Assembly (NCBI RefSeq): GCF_002879865.1 | Contig: NZ_PNXY01000025.1 | Span: forward strand, 47,792 to 111,791 | From: Paraburkholderia rhynchosiae | GTDB taxonomy: Bacteria; Pseudomonadota; Gammaproteobacteria; Burkholderiales; Burkholderiaceae | DNA length: 64,000 nt | Direction: 5' to 3' | In this document: positions 54,476 through 63,254 of the stretch, one piece after another | How positions within the stretch are numbered: position 1 is the stretch's first letter | How the letters are laid out: each line of letters starts with the position of its first letter | Made by a program: the position numbers and the translations under genes | The notes under the pieces: model-generated | Seen by the model: only the letters and a program-made list of their open reading frames with translations | Told to the model about the DNA's origin: nothing | Database searches by the model: none

Positions 54476-54865
54476 CTAGGTCGATCCGCCGCGTTGCAAT
54501 GCCCGATGCGTCACATGGTCTTCGAGCAGCCGCCGCATTGTGGCGAGCAACACGGGGCCATCCACAGGCTTGCGCAGGAACCCGTCGAAGCTGACGAAGG
54601 CGGGAGGGCTCGGCTCCCCCGAGACAAGTATGAAAGCGACGTCGGCGAGACCGGGGAGCGTGCGCAAGCGGTGACACAGCTCGCTGCCAGACATGGTGGG
54701 CATGCGCCAGTCGGCGACCACGACGTCGACCGGAGAATCGATAAACTTGTCGAGCGCCGACTGGCCGTCGAGCGCAGTCGTTACCTCGTAGCCCGCGGCG
54801 GTGCAGATTGCGCTCCACGCGTCCAACGCTTGCGCGTCGTCGTCTACAAGCAGTACGGTTGCCAT
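54476..54865 (-). CDS. Single-domain response regulator receiver
   Basis: A 129-residue CheY-like receiver with no output domain. The acidic pocket is DDD at residues 8-10, the phosphorylated aspartate is in VVVADWRMP and the switch lysine in FLRKPVDG. The ATG at 54863-54865 (MATVLLVDDD) is used rather than a longer frame. No histidine kinase is adjacent. The nearest signalling gene is the chemoreceptor at 57895-59553. Confidence 0.88.
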   Translation of the reverse strand: MATVLLVDDDAQALDAWSAICTAAGYEVTTALDGQSALDKFIDSPVDVVVADWRMPTMSGSELCHRLRTLPGLADVAFILVSGEPSPPAFVSFDGFLRKPVDGPVLLATMRRLLEDHVTHRALQRGGST

Positions 54866-55091
54866 GTGCAATGTCCTGTCGCTTCGACAACCTTCTCCGC
54901 AACGCGCATGCCTACGTGAGCGGTTCACATCGCCGATCGGCACAGCCGCGGCGAGCGAAAGAGCGAAGCCCGAAGCGGCGAGGCTGCCGTATTGCAGCAT
55001 AGCCGTCGCCGCTTCTACGCAACCTCGCCTGCATCAGTTAACAATAGCAACTCAATGGCAACTCGCCAGCAAACGGCTTGACGCCACAACT

Positions 55092-57668
55092 TCAGGCGCG
55101 TGCCAGTGCCGCCATGATCAAACGCTGCTGTTCGTCGCGATGCGCCCGAATCGACGAATGCGCGCCCGACGGGCTTTCGCGCCGGCACACGTCGGAAACG
55201 CGGCAGTTCGCCGGAACCGCTTCGCGGACTTCGTCACGCACGAAATGCCACGCGCCATGTTTCTTTTCCTCTTCCTGCGCCCACACGACTTCGGCGAGAT
55301 CTGGATAAGCGGCGAGCGCATCGGCAAGCTCGCTCGTTGGGAACGGGTACATCTGCTCGACGCGGACAAGCGCCGTGCGCGTGTCGCCGGAAGCGTCGCG
55401 GGCCGCCTGCAAGTCGTAGAAAAACTTGCCGCTGCACAGCACCACACGCGTGACGTCGTTGGGCGAAACCACACCGCTGTCTTGCAACACTGGAACAAAC
55501 GCGCCGCCGATCAATTCGCGCAGCGCCGAATGCGAACGGGCATTGCCGTAGAGCTGCCCTTTCGGCGACATCACGACCAGCGGCTTCGGCTCCGCACTCA
55601 ATGCCTGCTCGCGCAGCATATGAAACCACTGCGACGACGTCGACGGCATCACGACCTTCATGTTTCCGCTCGCGCACAGTTGCAGGAAACGGCTCAGGTA
55701 CGCGCTCGAATGCTCCGGGCCGACACCTTCGTGGCCGTGCGGCAGCAGCATCGTCAAACCGGACGGATCACCCCACTTGTACTCGCCCGCCGCGATGTAT
55801 TGATCGATGATGACCTGCGCGCCGTTCACGAAGTCGCCGAACTGCGCTTCCCAGATGATCAGCCGCGACGCTGACTGCACGCTGTAGCCGTATTCGAAAC
55901 CCAGCACGGCCTCTTCGGTCAGCGGCGAATTGATGATGTCGAACTCGCCTTGATGCACGCCGAGGTTTTCCAGCGGCACATAAGGCTCGAGCGCGCCAGA
56001 CGTCTTGCCTTGCGAATGCCAGACTGCGTGCCGGTGCATGAACGTGCCGCGGCCGACATCCATGCCGGAGATGCGCACGCCGTGCCCGTCATCGAGCAGG
56101 CTTGCATAAGCGAGGTTCTCCGCGAAGCACCAGTCAGCGGTCGCGGATTCGTCGGCAACGCTTGCCTGCCACTTCGCCGTCACATTGCGCACGAAGTCAT
56201 GCAGCTTCACTTCGGGCGGGGTGCGGGTCAACGCCGCCGTCAGCGCTTGCATGCGCGCGAGCGATAGCGGCCGTGTATGCTTCGTCGCGTTTGCACGCGG
56301 GCACGACAACGTTTGCGCCGATTGCGGCTGAAGGGCTTTCAATGCGTCTGCGCGCAGTTCCTCGAGCGGCGTGTCTTCCCCGATTGCCGCGTGATACAGC
56401 TCCGTGACGCTCGGATGCCCGGCAATCGCCGCTTGCTGCGAGGGCTGGGTGAGAGCGGGAATGTCATGCTCGGAGTGACCGAGACGCCGATAGCCGACCA
56501 GATCGATCACGACATCGGCCTCATGCTCCATGCGGTATTGCAACGCGAGCTTCGCGGCGCGCACGACCTCGTCGGGACGGTCGGCGTTCACGCGAATCAC
56601 TGGCGCGTCGATCATCCGTGCAATGTCGGTGCAATACGAATGCGCTTCGACATCCATCCGGTTCGGCGTTGTAAAGCCGATCTGATTGTTCACGATCACG
56701 TGAACCGTGCCGCCCAATGCGTACCCTTCCTTGCGGGTCATGTTCAGCGTTTCCATCACGATGCCCTGGCCCGCAAAGGCCGCATCGCCATGCACGACAA
56801 GCGGCAGGCATCCAAAGCTGCGATGTTCATCCTGATACGCGCGCGCCATGCCGCTCACAACCGGATAGACGCTCTGCAGATGCGACGGATTGTGCGCAAG
56901 AAAGATCGCGACGTCGCCTTCCGGTGTCTGCCTGACAGTGCTGCCGCCTAGGTGATACGGCAGATCGCGCTGCACGGCCGCAAGCTCCGAATCGGGATCG
57001 AGATAATCGACGAGCTTCGCGGGATCGAAGCCCATGACATTGACAAGCACGTTCAGGCGCCCGCGATGCGGCATGCCCGCGAACACCTGTTGAACGCCAT
57101 GAGCGGCAGCATGATCGACAATTGCCTCCAGCAGCGGCACGAGGCTCTCGCAACCTTCGAGCGAAAAACGTTTCGCATGTTCGAACGCCGTCGCGACATG
57201 GCGCTCCCACATTTCGGCGGCGATCAGACGGCGCAACAGACCGCGCCGTTTATCACGGGCCGGCAACGGCGCGAGTTGTTCCGACTTCAACCATGCGGAC
57301 AAACGCGCACGGCGCTGTGGATCGCGAGTGCCGGTCAGATCGAGGCCGATCGCGCCGCAATAGACGCGCCTCAGTTGCCGCTCCAGTTCATGCACGGCAG
57401 CCGACGGCGGCAGCAGCGGATTCTCGGCGCCGATCGGCTGCGCCGGTTCGAGCCCATGAAACACGGGGTCCAGCTCGGGCACCTCGGGCAAGGGCGTGAG
57501 GCGCAGCGGGTCGAGCGACGCCTGACGGTGACCATGCTGACGGAACGCGTCGATGAAGCGTCGGACTTGCAACGTCCGCGCTACCGGCGACAGGTCGCCT
57601 GCCGGTTCGATAACCGCGCTGGCCGGCGAGCGTGAAAGAACAATCGATTCGGAAGAGACTTGGGACAT
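55092..57668 (-). CDS. Orphan 2-oxoglutarate dehydrogenase E1-like enzyme
   Basis: An 858-residue thiamine diphosphate enzyme of the OGDH E1 family. TPP-binding and active-site blocks are MPHRGRLNVLVNVMGF, HGDAAFAGQGIVMETLNM, NNQIGFTTPNR and YCTDIARMIDAPVIRVNAD. It is about 90 residues shorter than usual SucA (about 950). The GYRRHGHNEADEP block of SucA reads GYRRLGHSEHDIP here, and no E2 or E3 gene is near. A sucA paralogue with a changed substrate or a lone decarboxylase is likely. Confidence 0.85.
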   Translation of the reverse strand: MSQVSSESIVLSRSPASAVIEPAGDLSPVARTLQVRRFIDAFRQHGHRQASLDPLRLTPLPEVPELDPVFHGLEPAQPIGAENPLLPPSAAVHELERQLRRVYCGAIGLDLTGTRDPQRRARLSAWLKSEQLAPLPARDKRRGLLRRLIAAEMWERHVATAFEHAKRFSLEGCESLVPLLEAIVDHAAAHGVQQVFAGMPHRGRLNVLVNVMGFDPAKLVDYLDPDSELAAVQRDLPYHLGGSTVRQTPEGDVAIFLAHNPSHLQSVYPVVSGMARAYQDEHRSFGCLPLVVHGDAAFAGQGIVMETLNMTRKEGYALGGTVHVIVNNQIGFTTPNRMDVEAHSYCTDIARMIDAPVIRVNADRPDEVVRAAKLALQYRMEHEADVVIDLVGYRRLGHSEHDIPALTQPSQQAAIAGHPSVTELYHAAIGEDTPLEELRADALKALQPQSAQTLSCPRANATKHTRPLSLARMQALTAALTRTPPEVKLHDFVRNVTAKWQASVADESATADWCFAENLAYASLLDDGHGVRISGMDVGRGTFMHRHAVWHSQGKTSGALEPYVPLENLGVHQGEFDIINSPLTEEAVLGFEYGYSVQSASRLIIWEAQFGDFVNGAQVIIDQYIAAGEYKWGDPSGLTMLLPHGHEGVGPEHSSAYLSRFLQLCASGNMKVVMPSTSSQWFHMLREQALSAEPKPLVVMSPKGQLYGNARSHSALRELIGGAFVPVLQDSGVVSPNDVTRVVLCSGKFFYDLQAARDASGDTRTALVRVEQMYPFPTSELADALAAYPDLAEVVWAQEEEKKHGAWHFVRDEVREAVPANCRVSDVCRRESPSGAHSSIRAHRDEQQRLIMAALARA

Positions 57669-57894
57669 GTTAGATAGCGTGCGGAAGATACCGTTAATCG
57701 GATCTCGCTGTCCGCATTCGGATGCTCGGGGCGCAGCCCCTCGACGGCAACACGACGGTTGCCGCGATCTTCGGCAGATAGCGAAACGGGGGAAGGCGCG
57801 GGATGCGATACATGCTTGCTGTAACGCCCCGCCTTTTTTATCGAGCCGGTCCGAGCGACCGGTTCGTGTCTCCGTCCGTTGTCTGCCTTAGCCT

Positions 57895-59553
57895 CTAGTG
57901 GGGAGACATGCGCGCGTTGAGCCACGCGCCTGATGCGCCGGCTTCGTCCATGTCGTTCGTGCGATGCGCGTGCGCTTCACGCGCGGCGCTCCGTTGTTTC
58001 GACATGTCGTCGTCGAGTTTGAATGTGGTGACCGTATCGGTGAGTTGCTGCGCCTGGTCCTGCAACGCCTGCGCGGCGGCGGCGCTTTGTTCGACGAGCG
58101 CGGCGTTCTCCTGCGTCACCTTGTCCATCTGCGTGATCGCATGGTTGATCTGCTCGATGCCTTCGCTTTGTTCCTTGCTGGACGAGCTGATCTCGGCAAC
58201 GATCTCCGTCACGTGGCGAATGCTTTTCACGACTTCGCCGATGATCTGCCCGGCTTCTTCCACCATCTTGCCGCCTGTGCCGACCTGATTCACGGAGTCC
58301 GCAATCAACTCCTTGATTTCCTTTGCCGCGACGGCACTGCGTTGCGCGAGCCCGCGCACTTCGCTCGCCACCACCGCAAAGCCGCGGCCGTGCTCGCCGG
58401 CGCGCGCGGCTTCCACCGCGGCGTTGAGCGCGAGAATGTTGGTCTGGAAAGCGATGCCGTCAATTACGCCGATGATCTCGACGATCCTGCGCGACGAGTC
58501 GTTGATCGCGCTCATCGTGCTGACGACCTGGGTCACCGCATTACCGCCCTTCACCGCCACGTCCGAAGCATTCGACGCCAGCTGATTGGCTTCACGCGCG
58601 TTGTCGGCGTTCTGCTTGACCGTCGACGTGAGCTGCTCCATCGCAGCCGCCGTTTCTTCGAGCGAACTCGCCTGGTGCTCGGTGCGGCTCGACAGGTCCA
58701 TATTGCCGCTCGCCACTTCGCGCGTCGCCTGGCTGATGGTGTCCGTGCCTTGACGCACTTGCGCGACGATGCCATGCAGATTGCCGGTCATGCGTTCGAG
58801 CGCGGTCAACAAACGGCCCACTTCGTCGGTCGTTTCCACTTGCAGATGATGCGTGAGGTCGCCGGCCGCGACCGCTTCTGCGAGATTCACCGCGCGGTTG
58901 ATCGGCCGCGTGATGGTGCGCGTGACGAAGATGCCCGTGGCGATCGCGATCAGCGTGGCGATCAGCGCGAGAAGAATCATCTGGAATTTCGCCCTGTGCG
59001 CTTCGGCGATGGCATCGGCGACATCGTGCGCCATCCGCTCAGCCTGCACGTCCACCATCTTGTCGACGAGAACGTAGTAGGCCTCCTGAAGCCTGGCCAT
59101 ATCGCCCTGATAGACATCGCGTGCGTCCTGCTGCTGATTCTTGCTGACCAGATCGAAGAATGTTTTCACGCTCGCGCCGTAGGCCGAACGTGCATCGAAC
59201 TGTTGCTTGAACAGCGCTTTCGTGTCTTCGCTTGTCAGGTGCTTTTCGAGTTCCGCGTAGGCTTGCGCGTTCGCTTTACGGATGGCCGCGTAGTCATCCA
59301 TATACTGCTTCGCCTTGTCCGGCGAAGTGCTCAGCAGGAGATTGCTGAGAATGCCGTTCGCCTTGTAGCCGTTGCTCTTGATCTGATTGCTAAGCGCAAT
59401 CAGCGTGTACCGATTACTCACGATCTCGTCCATCTTGGTGTTGGTGGACTCAAGGTGCCCGATACCCACGATGGCCGTGCCGACTAGCAGCGCCACCATC
59501 AGAGCGAAGGCGGAGCCGAGACGAACCCCGATTCTCAAATTGGAAATCTTCAT
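57895..59553 (-). CDS. Methyl-accepting chemotaxis protein
   Basis: A 552-residue receptor. Membrane helix 1 is at about 11-32, a four-helix periplasmic domain at about 33-185, helix 2 at about 187-208, then HAMP and a signalling domain (hairpin tip text EVRGLAQRSAVAAKEIKELI, with DGIAFQTNILALNAAVEAARAGE before it). The start MKISNL at 59551-59553 begins the first helix. A candidate sigma-28 promoter lies at 59770-59796. The C-terminus has no NWETF-like tail. Ligand unknown. Confidence 0.92.
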   Translation of the reverse strand: MKISNLRIGVRLGSAFALMVALLVGTAIVGIGHLESTNTKMDEIVSNRYTLIALSNQIKSNGYKANGILSNLLLSTSPDKAKQYMDDYAAIRKANAQAYAELEKHLTSEDTKALFKQQFDARSAYGASVKTFFDLVSKNQQQDARDVYQGDMARLQEAYYVLVDKMVDVQAERMAHDVADAIAEAHRAKFQMILLALIATLIAIATGIFVTRTITRPINRAVNLAEAVAAGDLTHHLQVETTDEVGRLLTALERMTGNLHGIVAQVRQGTDTISQATREVASGNMDLSSRTEHQASSLEETAAAMEQLTSTVKQNADNAREANQLASNASDVAVKGGNAVTQVVSTMSAINDSSRRIVEIIGVIDGIAFQTNILALNAAVEAARAGEHGRGFAVVASEVRGLAQRSAVAAKEIKELIADSVNQVGTGGKMVEEAGQIIGEVVKSIRHVTEIVAEISSSSKEQSEGIEQINHAITQMDKVTQENAALVEQSAAAAQALQDQAQQLTDTVTTFKLDDDMSKQRSAAREAHAHRTNDMDEAGASGAWLNARMSPH

Positions 59554-59769
59554 GTCTAATTCCTTACCCAACCGCACGATAAAAGTTGTCGCGAAGCAGC
59601 GAGAGCGGTTGCGGCGCCGCCGGATCCCCCAACAGAGCTTCGGCGTAAAAAGAGCCCCGCGTTCCCTCAGATACGGTTCACTTCGATGACGCCGGCCGTG
59701 CGGGCGTGCCCCGACGCGGGCGCGTGATACTCCACCCCTCTCTCGTTGCCGTCGCATTCCTCAGAAGAT

Positions 59770-59796
59770 ATGACGACACAAATCTCTAAATCTTGA
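59770..59796 (-). promoter_or_regulatory. Candidate sigma-28 (FliA) promoter of the chemoreceptor gene
   Basis: On the minus strand TCAAGATT, an 11-bp spacer and GTCGTCAT resemble TCAAGTTT-N11-GCCGATAA. It lies about 217 bp ahead of the ATG. The rest of the gap between 59554 and 60042 has no convincing gene. Confidence 0.5.
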
Positions 59797-60042
59797 GATC
59801 TGGGGCGCGAGGAAAGTGAAAAATTCGCCAAACGTTTGCGGGCGCGTGGGAAAGCGCACTTCGGGCGCGAAGGATGAGTAAGGTGTTTGCCGTTCGGAGG
59901 TAGGGAATAGGACGATTCAGAACGGCCAAACAGACTCTGACATCGCTCAAGGTGCCTCGCCGCCAAAGCGCGTCATTTTGCCGCTAAACCGGGGACAGAG
60001 CCGGTGGGACAATCGAGCATTACCCCTGACATTGGCTCAGAC

Positions 60043-60855
60043 ATGTTGACTTCTACCGTTGTTGCCCGCGCCGCCGATTCCACTGTTTCGACAGGTACCG
60101 CCGTCAGCTCCCCGCCCTCGCGAGGCAGCCGCCGAGCGACGCCACGCGCCGCCGCGCGCACCAACGGCCGCAGTGCCGCGCGTTGCTCGAGTTGTTCGAT
60201 GCGGCAGCTCTGCATGCCGCAAGGCTTGTCGCCCGACGAGCTTTCGAAACTCGAAACGCTGATCTGCTCGGCTCGCTCGGTGCATCGCGGGGATACGCTG
60301 TACCGCAGCGGCGACCGTTTCGACAATATTTATGCGGTGCGCTCGGGTTCCATGAAAACCGTCATGGCGCATCGCGACGGGCGCGAACAGGTCATGGGCC
60401 TTCGGCTCGCGGGCGAAGCGCTCGGCCTCGACGGCATCAGCGACGACCGGCATGCATGTAGCGCTCTTGCGCTCGAGGACAGCACCGTGTGCATCGTTCC
60501 GTACACCGCGCTCAAGTCGCTGTGCCGCGAAATCGGCTCGATGCAGGAACGCCTGCACAAACTGCTGGGCGAACAGATCGTGCGCGAAGCAGCGCAGATG
60601 ATGGTGCTCGGCTCTCTGTCGGCGGACGAGCGGGTCGCAGCATTCCTGCTCGACGTGTCGGAGCGCAACGCGCAGCGCGGTTATTCGTGGGCGGAATTCA
60701 ACCTTCGAATGACGCGCGAAGACATGGGCAGCTATCTTGGCATGACGCTCGAAACGGTGAGCCGTACCCTGTCAAGATTTCAAAAACGCGGCCTGATCGA
60801 CACGCAAGGCAAGCACATTCGCATCGTCGATCTCGACGGTTTGCGGCAGGTTTAA
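60043..60855 (+). CDS. fnr: FNR-type oxygen-responsive regulator
   Basis: A 270-residue Crp/Fnr protein. The [4Fe-4S] cysteines are C48, C51 and C57 (CX2CX5C in CSSCSMRQLC) plus C139, as in E. coli FNR. The cNMP-like domain is followed by a helix-turn-helix with the FNR E--SR pattern (ETVSRTLSR). It acts as anaerobic activator through TTGAT-N4-ATCAA sites. The ATG at 60043 is preferred; a GTG at 60004 would add 13 residues. Confidence 0.9.
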   Translation: MLTSTVVARAADSTVSTGTAVSSPPSRGSRRATPRAAARTNGRSAARCSSCSMRQLCMPQGLSPDELSKLETLICSARSVHRGDTLYRSGDRFDNIYAVRSGSMKTVMAHRDGREQVMGLRLAGEALGLDGISDDRHACSALALEDSTVCIVPYTALKSLCREIGSMQERLHKLLGEQIVREAAQMMVLGSLSADERVAAFLLDVSERNAQRGYSWAEFNLRMTREDMGSYLGMTLETVSRTLSRFQKRGLIDTQGKHIRIVDLDGLRQV

Positions 60856-60996
60856 GGTCGGAGGCGCGGGCGCGGAGCGCACGACCGCGTCCCTTCCTAC
60901 GTTTTTCCAGTGGGCCGTTTGCCTTGGCATGGCTCCTGCGACCGGGTACAGTCTTTGTTTAGTCCGTCCCCGCAAGCGCAAGGAGACCCGGCGAAA

Positions 60997-62310
60997 ATGA
61001 ACCGCGATCCCGGTCCGCATCATCCGCTCGTCCAGCGTCTGATCGACGCGCGTCAAGTCACCGACGCCCTCTTTTCCATCGTCAAGCCCGAGTTCCTGTA
61101 CGAAAGACCGATCCGCGAACGCCACCGGATTGTGTTTTATATCGGCCACCTCGAAGCTTTCGACCGCAATCTGTTCGATCAGCGCCTGTTCAATCTGCCC
61201 GCGTTCGACCCGCCGCTCGATCAACTCTTCGCGTTCGGCATCGATCCCGTCGACGGCGGTTTTCCGACCGATCAACCAGGCGACTGGCCTTCGCTCAATA
61301 CGGTGCGTCAGTACGGCTTGCAGGCCCGCGAGCAGATCGACCGGGAACTGCGGGCGCTCACCGATTCGGCGCGAGTCGATGCGTCAGGGCAATTGCTGAA
61401 CGTCGCGATCGAGCATCGATTGATGCACGCCGAGACGCTGGCCTACATGCTTCATCAGTTGCCGCTCGAGCAGAAAGTGACCGATCTGCGCGAGCCTGTG
61501 GTGACGGGTTCTGGACGCGCCAACGGCTTGTCGTCGATGGTTAGTGTGCCCGCGGGTTCCACCGCCCTCGGCATGCCGCGCGAGCTTGGCCGCTTTGGCT
61601 GGGACAACGAGTTCGGTGAATTGCACGTCGACGTGCCGGCCTTCGAGATCGACCGCTATATGGTCACCAACGGCGCGTTTCGCGACTTCATCGAAGCAGG
61701 CGGCTATCGCGAGCCGAAGTGGTGGTCGGAGAACGATTGGGCGTGGAAGGAAGCCGAGCGCATCGAACATCCCGCGTGCTGGTCACGGCGCGATGCAGAC
61801 GGCCAACGCAACCCCTGGACGCTGCGCACGATGTTCGACGAAGTCCCTCTGCCGCTCGACTGGCCCGCGTACGTCAGTCATGCCGAGGCCAGCGCCTATG
61901 CGCGCTGGGCCGGCAAAGCGCTGCCCACGGAAGCACAATGGCAACGCGCCGCGCAAGGTGCGCCGCACGCCGGGGCGGGCAACTTCGATTTCCGCAGTTG
62001 GGACCCGCGCCCCGTCGACGCTCACCCCGACAACGTCAGCGCATTCGGCGTGGAAGGCCAGTTCGGCAATGGTTGGGAGTGGACCTCGAGTTTGTTCGAC
62101 GCGCTACCGGGCTTCGAACCGTTTCCGTTTTATCTCGGCTACTCCGCCAACTTCTTCGACGGAAAGCATTACGTGCTCAAAGGCGGCTCCGCGCGCACCG
62201 CGCAGTGCATGTTGCGGCCGACGTTTCGAAACTGGTTTCAGCCGCATTATCAGTATGTTTACGCGGGGTTTCGGTGCGTGAGCGGTTGTGACAAGTTAAG
62301 CAAAAAATGA
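60997..62310 (+). CDS. EgtB-like SUMF1/DinB nonheme iron enzyme
   Basis: A 437-residue protein. A DinB_2-type N-terminal domain (about 10-155) supplies histidines (YIGHLEAFD and HRLMHAETL), then a SUMF1/FGE-sulfatase domain (about 185-430; MVTNGAFRDFIEAGGY, WEWTSSLFDALPG, GGSARTAQCMLRPTFRNWF). This architecture is that of EgtB/OvoA sulfoxide synthases. AAGGAG lies before the ATG at 60997. An egtD gene is not adjacent: the next DNA is transposon debris. It could also be SenA-like. Confidence 0.82.
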   Translation: MNRDPGPHHPLVQRLIDARQVTDALFSIVKPEFLYERPIRERHRIVFYIGHLEAFDRNLFDQRLFNLPAFDPPLDQLFAFGIDPVDGGFPTDQPGDWPSLNTVRQYGLQAREQIDRELRALTDSARVDASGQLLNVAIEHRLMHAETLAYMLHQLPLEQKVTDLREPVVTGSGRANGLSSMVSVPAGSTALGMPRELGRFGWDNEFGELHVDVPAFEIDRYMVTNGAFRDFIEAGGYREPKWWSENDWAWKEAERIEHPACWSRRDADGQRNPWTLRTMFDEVPLPLDWPAYVSHAEASAYARWAGKALPTEAQWQRAAQGAPHAGAGNFDFRSWDPRPVDAHPDNVSAFGVEGQFGNGWEWTSSLFDALPGFEPFPFYLGYSANFFDGKHYVLKGGSARTAQCMLRPTFRNWFQPHYQYVYAGFRCVSGCDKLSKK

Positions 62311-62359
62311 CTCGAAACGGCAGCTTTCGCTTTAGAGAAAAGAATGACCAACTATTGCT

Positions 62360-62893
62360 TTAACGGCTGGTGGTGCCAAGATGTTTTGCCCTCGCCTTGG
62401 CGCGGATCCTCTCATAAAGTTCCTCGTCTTTGTGCCACCATATGGACAATCCGAAGTATTTTTCAATATTGTCCTTGTTGAAAGAGTTAACGGTTAAATG
62501 TTCGCGCTCGCCAGTTTCCTGTAAGCGGATTCTTTCGTATTCGAGAGGGGTAATGCCCAGCTGTGCATGCACAACAGTCGGACGGTTTTCGAACAGATAG
62601 CATTCGAACGCCAGGTAGAGGCTGTCGAACTTCCACCTCCGGCGCTCATTGGGAAGCTCTGTCGGAGAAATCAGTCGAGCCTGCTTGAGCTGTATCGAAT
62701 TTCCCTCGAGACCATTGATAAGTTCGTCCTCGGTGACGCCAAACAGGCTCTCAATCGGTGCACCGCCCCTTGGCTTTTGAGTAGTCCGATAGCGGACGTC
62801 AATTCCGAACGTATCGCAAAAATGTCCGAATGCACCCTTTCCAAACTCCGCACCGCCATCCACGACCGCCGGAATCGCCCACATTTCCTTCAA
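62360..62893 (-). pseudogene. Truncated DDE transposase (rve/Mu-type), C-terminal part
   Basis: A 177-residue fragment. The second half of an rve catalytic core is present: VVDGGAEFGKGAFGHFCDTFGIDV carries the second aspartate and APIESLFG the glutamate. The C-terminal part has GITPLEYERIRLQETGEREHL, like Mu-type transposase tails. The N-terminal DNA-binding and first-aspartate region is missing. At its start (near 62893) the sequence joins the 3' end of a carbonic anhydrase gene, so it is a remnant. Confidence 0.75.
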
Positions 62894-62903
62894 CGCCCCG
62901 ACA

Positions 62904-63254
62904 TCAGCCGAAGCATTCCACTTCGCCAGTCTTCAGGTCGTACATCGCGCCGGCAATCTTGATCGCACCGCTGGTCTCGAGCTCCGCCAGCACGGGACTG
63001 CTTTTACGAATGTTCGCAAGCGTCAACGCGACGTTCTTCCGCGCCACCGCGTCCACGAACGTGTAGTTCGATTCCGAACGATCGCCGTTGTAGGCTGTCG
63101 CCTGCACGGCCGGCTTGATCTTGTCCAGTAATCCGGTGAGATTGCCCAGATCGACGTTGGCAATGGCTCCCTTGATCGCGCCACAGCTGGTATGACTCAC
63201 GTCGAACATCAAACTCCGAATGAATGAGCGTTCGGCGCCCATCACGGGCGTCAC
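62904..63254 (-). pseudogene. 3' fragment of a beta-carbonic anhydrase gene
   Basis: Residues from about 20 on match the C-terminal half of beta-carbonic anhydrase: HTSCGAIKGAIANVDLGNLTGLLDKIKPAVQAT and VALTLANIRKSSPVLAELETSGAIKIAGAMYDLKTGEVECFG to the stop. The His-X2-Cys zinc motif (HTSC) is kept, but the first cysteine and aspartate region (CXDSR) is missing. The text before HTSC is not homologous, so the 5' half has been replaced or lost. Confidence 0.75.
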
